In this document: positions 34,424-34,930 of the stretch, piece by piece
Numbering within the stretch: position 1 is the first letter of the stretch
How the letters are laid out: each line of letters starts with the position of its first letter
NCBI GenBank assembly: GCA_021298435.1
Contig: JAJTFJ010000014.1
Span: 1 to 34,930, forward strand
Reading direction: 5' to 3'
DNA: 34,930 nucleotides
Origin: Ilumatobacteraceae bacterium
Lineage (GTDB): Bacteria > Actinomycetota > Acidimicrobiia > Acidimicrobiales > Ilumatobacteraceae
Notes under the pieces: generated by a model
What the model saw: only the letters and a program-made list of their open reading frames with translations
Databases searched by the model: none
What the model was told of the DNA's origin: nothing
Position numbers and translations under genes: made by a program

Positions 34424-34470
34424 GAAACGCGTGTGCCATGCGTTTCGTAACTCGGTGTCGATTCCGAGTT
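34424..34470 (+). other. Two tandem perfect 7-bp hairpins after the tRNA
   Basis: The first stem is GAAACGC (34424-34430) with GCGTTTC (34440-34446), loop 9. The second is AACTCGG (34449-34455) with CCGAGTT (34464-34470), loop 8. Only two bases separate them. Neither is followed by a T run, so they are not classical terminators. They may stop the tRNA transcript or structure the leader of the next gene. The rest of 34388-34611 shows no gene. Confidence 0.45.
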
Positions 34471-34602
34471 TGCTGATCATTTGTTGCCGTTGTGCATGTC
34501 TGCCGTTGATGTGAACTTACGCAATGACTCACCTCACCGTGATCCACCGCACGTGCTGAAATTTGGTGTTCCCCAAGTTCGTTTTCGTCAAATTGAAATG
34601 TG

Positions 34603-34608
34603 TAATAT
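34603..34608 (+). promoter_or_regulatory. Candidate -10 box for the secreted-protein gene
   Basis: TAATAT lies 3 bases before an ATG at 34612 and exactly 6 bases before a GTG at 34615. By the leaderless pattern of this window, the GTG would be the start codon. Confidence 0.4.
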
Positions 34609-34611
34609 GAA

Positions 34612-34930
34612 ATGGTGCGTGTTGTGGGTATTGTTTCTCTGCTTTCGGTCACTCTTTTGTGCACGATCACCTTGGCAGGTTTTCCCCCGATGCCCTTAGC
34701 CCCAGCGTCCGCCAGTACTCCACCTCCCGAGTTGTCCGGTTTTGTCCCAAACTTCACCGTGGCCATTCCATTCGAGAGTGCAGGACGATCCGTCGTTGTT
34801 GGAGGCGTCACCGTGACTGTCACCACTAATACGGGTATAAGGGGGGATAACAACAACACGTACCTTCATCAGTCAACTCTAAAGGTGAGGACCGTTCTCA
34901 CGTTTAATCCGGCGATTCCCGGGATTGGAA
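34612..34930 (+). CDS. Secreted protein, 3' end cut by window
   Basis: An open frame with no stop up to the window edge, encoding at least 106 residues. The N-terminus is a signal peptide: Arg3, a hydrophobic core (VVGIVSLLSVTLLCTITLA) and possible cleavage after the ASA near residue 34. A Pro-rich linker and a Thr/Val-rich, beta-strand-like region follow, rich in Asn and Thr. The protein is probably exported and may be a surface or adhesive beta-sandwich protein, but no family was recognised. The start is ATG 34612 or GTG 34615, the latter favoured by the TAATAT spacing. No strong ribosome site is visible. Confidence 0.65.
   Translation, partial: MVRVVGIVSLLSVTLLCTITLAGFPPMPLAPASASTPPPELSGFVPNFTVAIPFESAGRSVVVGGVTVTVTTNTGIRGDNNNTYLHQSTLKVRTVLTFNPAIPGIG

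Noticed and set aside
34395-34859. 154-residue minus-strand open frame at the window end
   Set aside because: It is antisense to the plus-strand frame that has a convincing signal peptide, and it also crosses the tandem hairpins. Its own sequence shows no family motif.

Overview
The window looks like chromosome from a compact, mid-GC actinobacterium, most likely an aquatic Acidimicrobiia-type lineage. The evidence is the gene order, a decaprenylphosphoryl-arabinose precursor module, and several actinobacterial-type acyl-CoA, LLM-flavin and creatininase genes. The lineage is inferred from gene content only. Genes are densely packed: ATGA, GTGA and TAATG overlaps are frequent, convergent genes nearly touch, and no stretch over 300 bases lacks a gene.

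Layout. (1) 1-12172 is a housekeeping block: recN (5' truncated by the window edge), pyrG, an ADP-ribose-type Nudix hydrolase, xerD, an HD-domain protein, an orphan lipoprotein, trpS on the minus strand, then scpA-scpB-rluB-tyrA-aroA. This follows the order recN-pyrG-Nudix-xerD-(parA)-scpA-scpB-rluB-(cmk)-der known from Mycobacterium, but parA and cmk are not seen. (2) 12184-17063 is a cell-envelope block: HAD-IB hydrolase, UbiA-type phosphoribosyltransferase, DprE1, DprE2 (decaprenylphosphoryl-arabinose synthesis) and a PIG-V-like GT-C glycosyltransferase. (3) 17134-29963 is an accessory metabolic block: an atypical crotonase, a phosphoribosyltransferase, a phytoene-desaturase-like flavoprotein, a creatininase-family enzyme, then a minus-strand array (acyl-CoA ligase, GDPD, LLM flavin oxidoreductase, CodA/AtzC-like amidohydrolase, ABC ATPase, permease, lipoprotein binding protein) ending at a strong hairpin terminator. 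An acyl-CoA dehydrogenase diverges from the ligase. (4) 29973-34387 returns to housekeeping: a CopD-like membrane protein, ispH, a DUF512/PDZ protein, der, a zinc-ribbon membrane protein and tRNA-Pro(GGG). (5) After the tRNA come two tandem hairpins and the start of a secreted protein that runs off the window.

Main observations. Many first-in-operon genes carry a TANNNT box exactly 6 or 7 bases before the start codon, which suggests widespread leaderless mRNAs and fixes several start codons. The DUF512 protein next to der seems to lack the whole radical-SAM cluster-binding segment expected in its family. DprE1 has Thr at the position of the benzothiazinone-target Cys of M. tuberculosis. The ABC transporter, amidohydrolase, LLM oxidoreductase, creatininase and flavoprotein genes form a plausible uncharacterised uptake and catabolism cluster for an N-containing compound.
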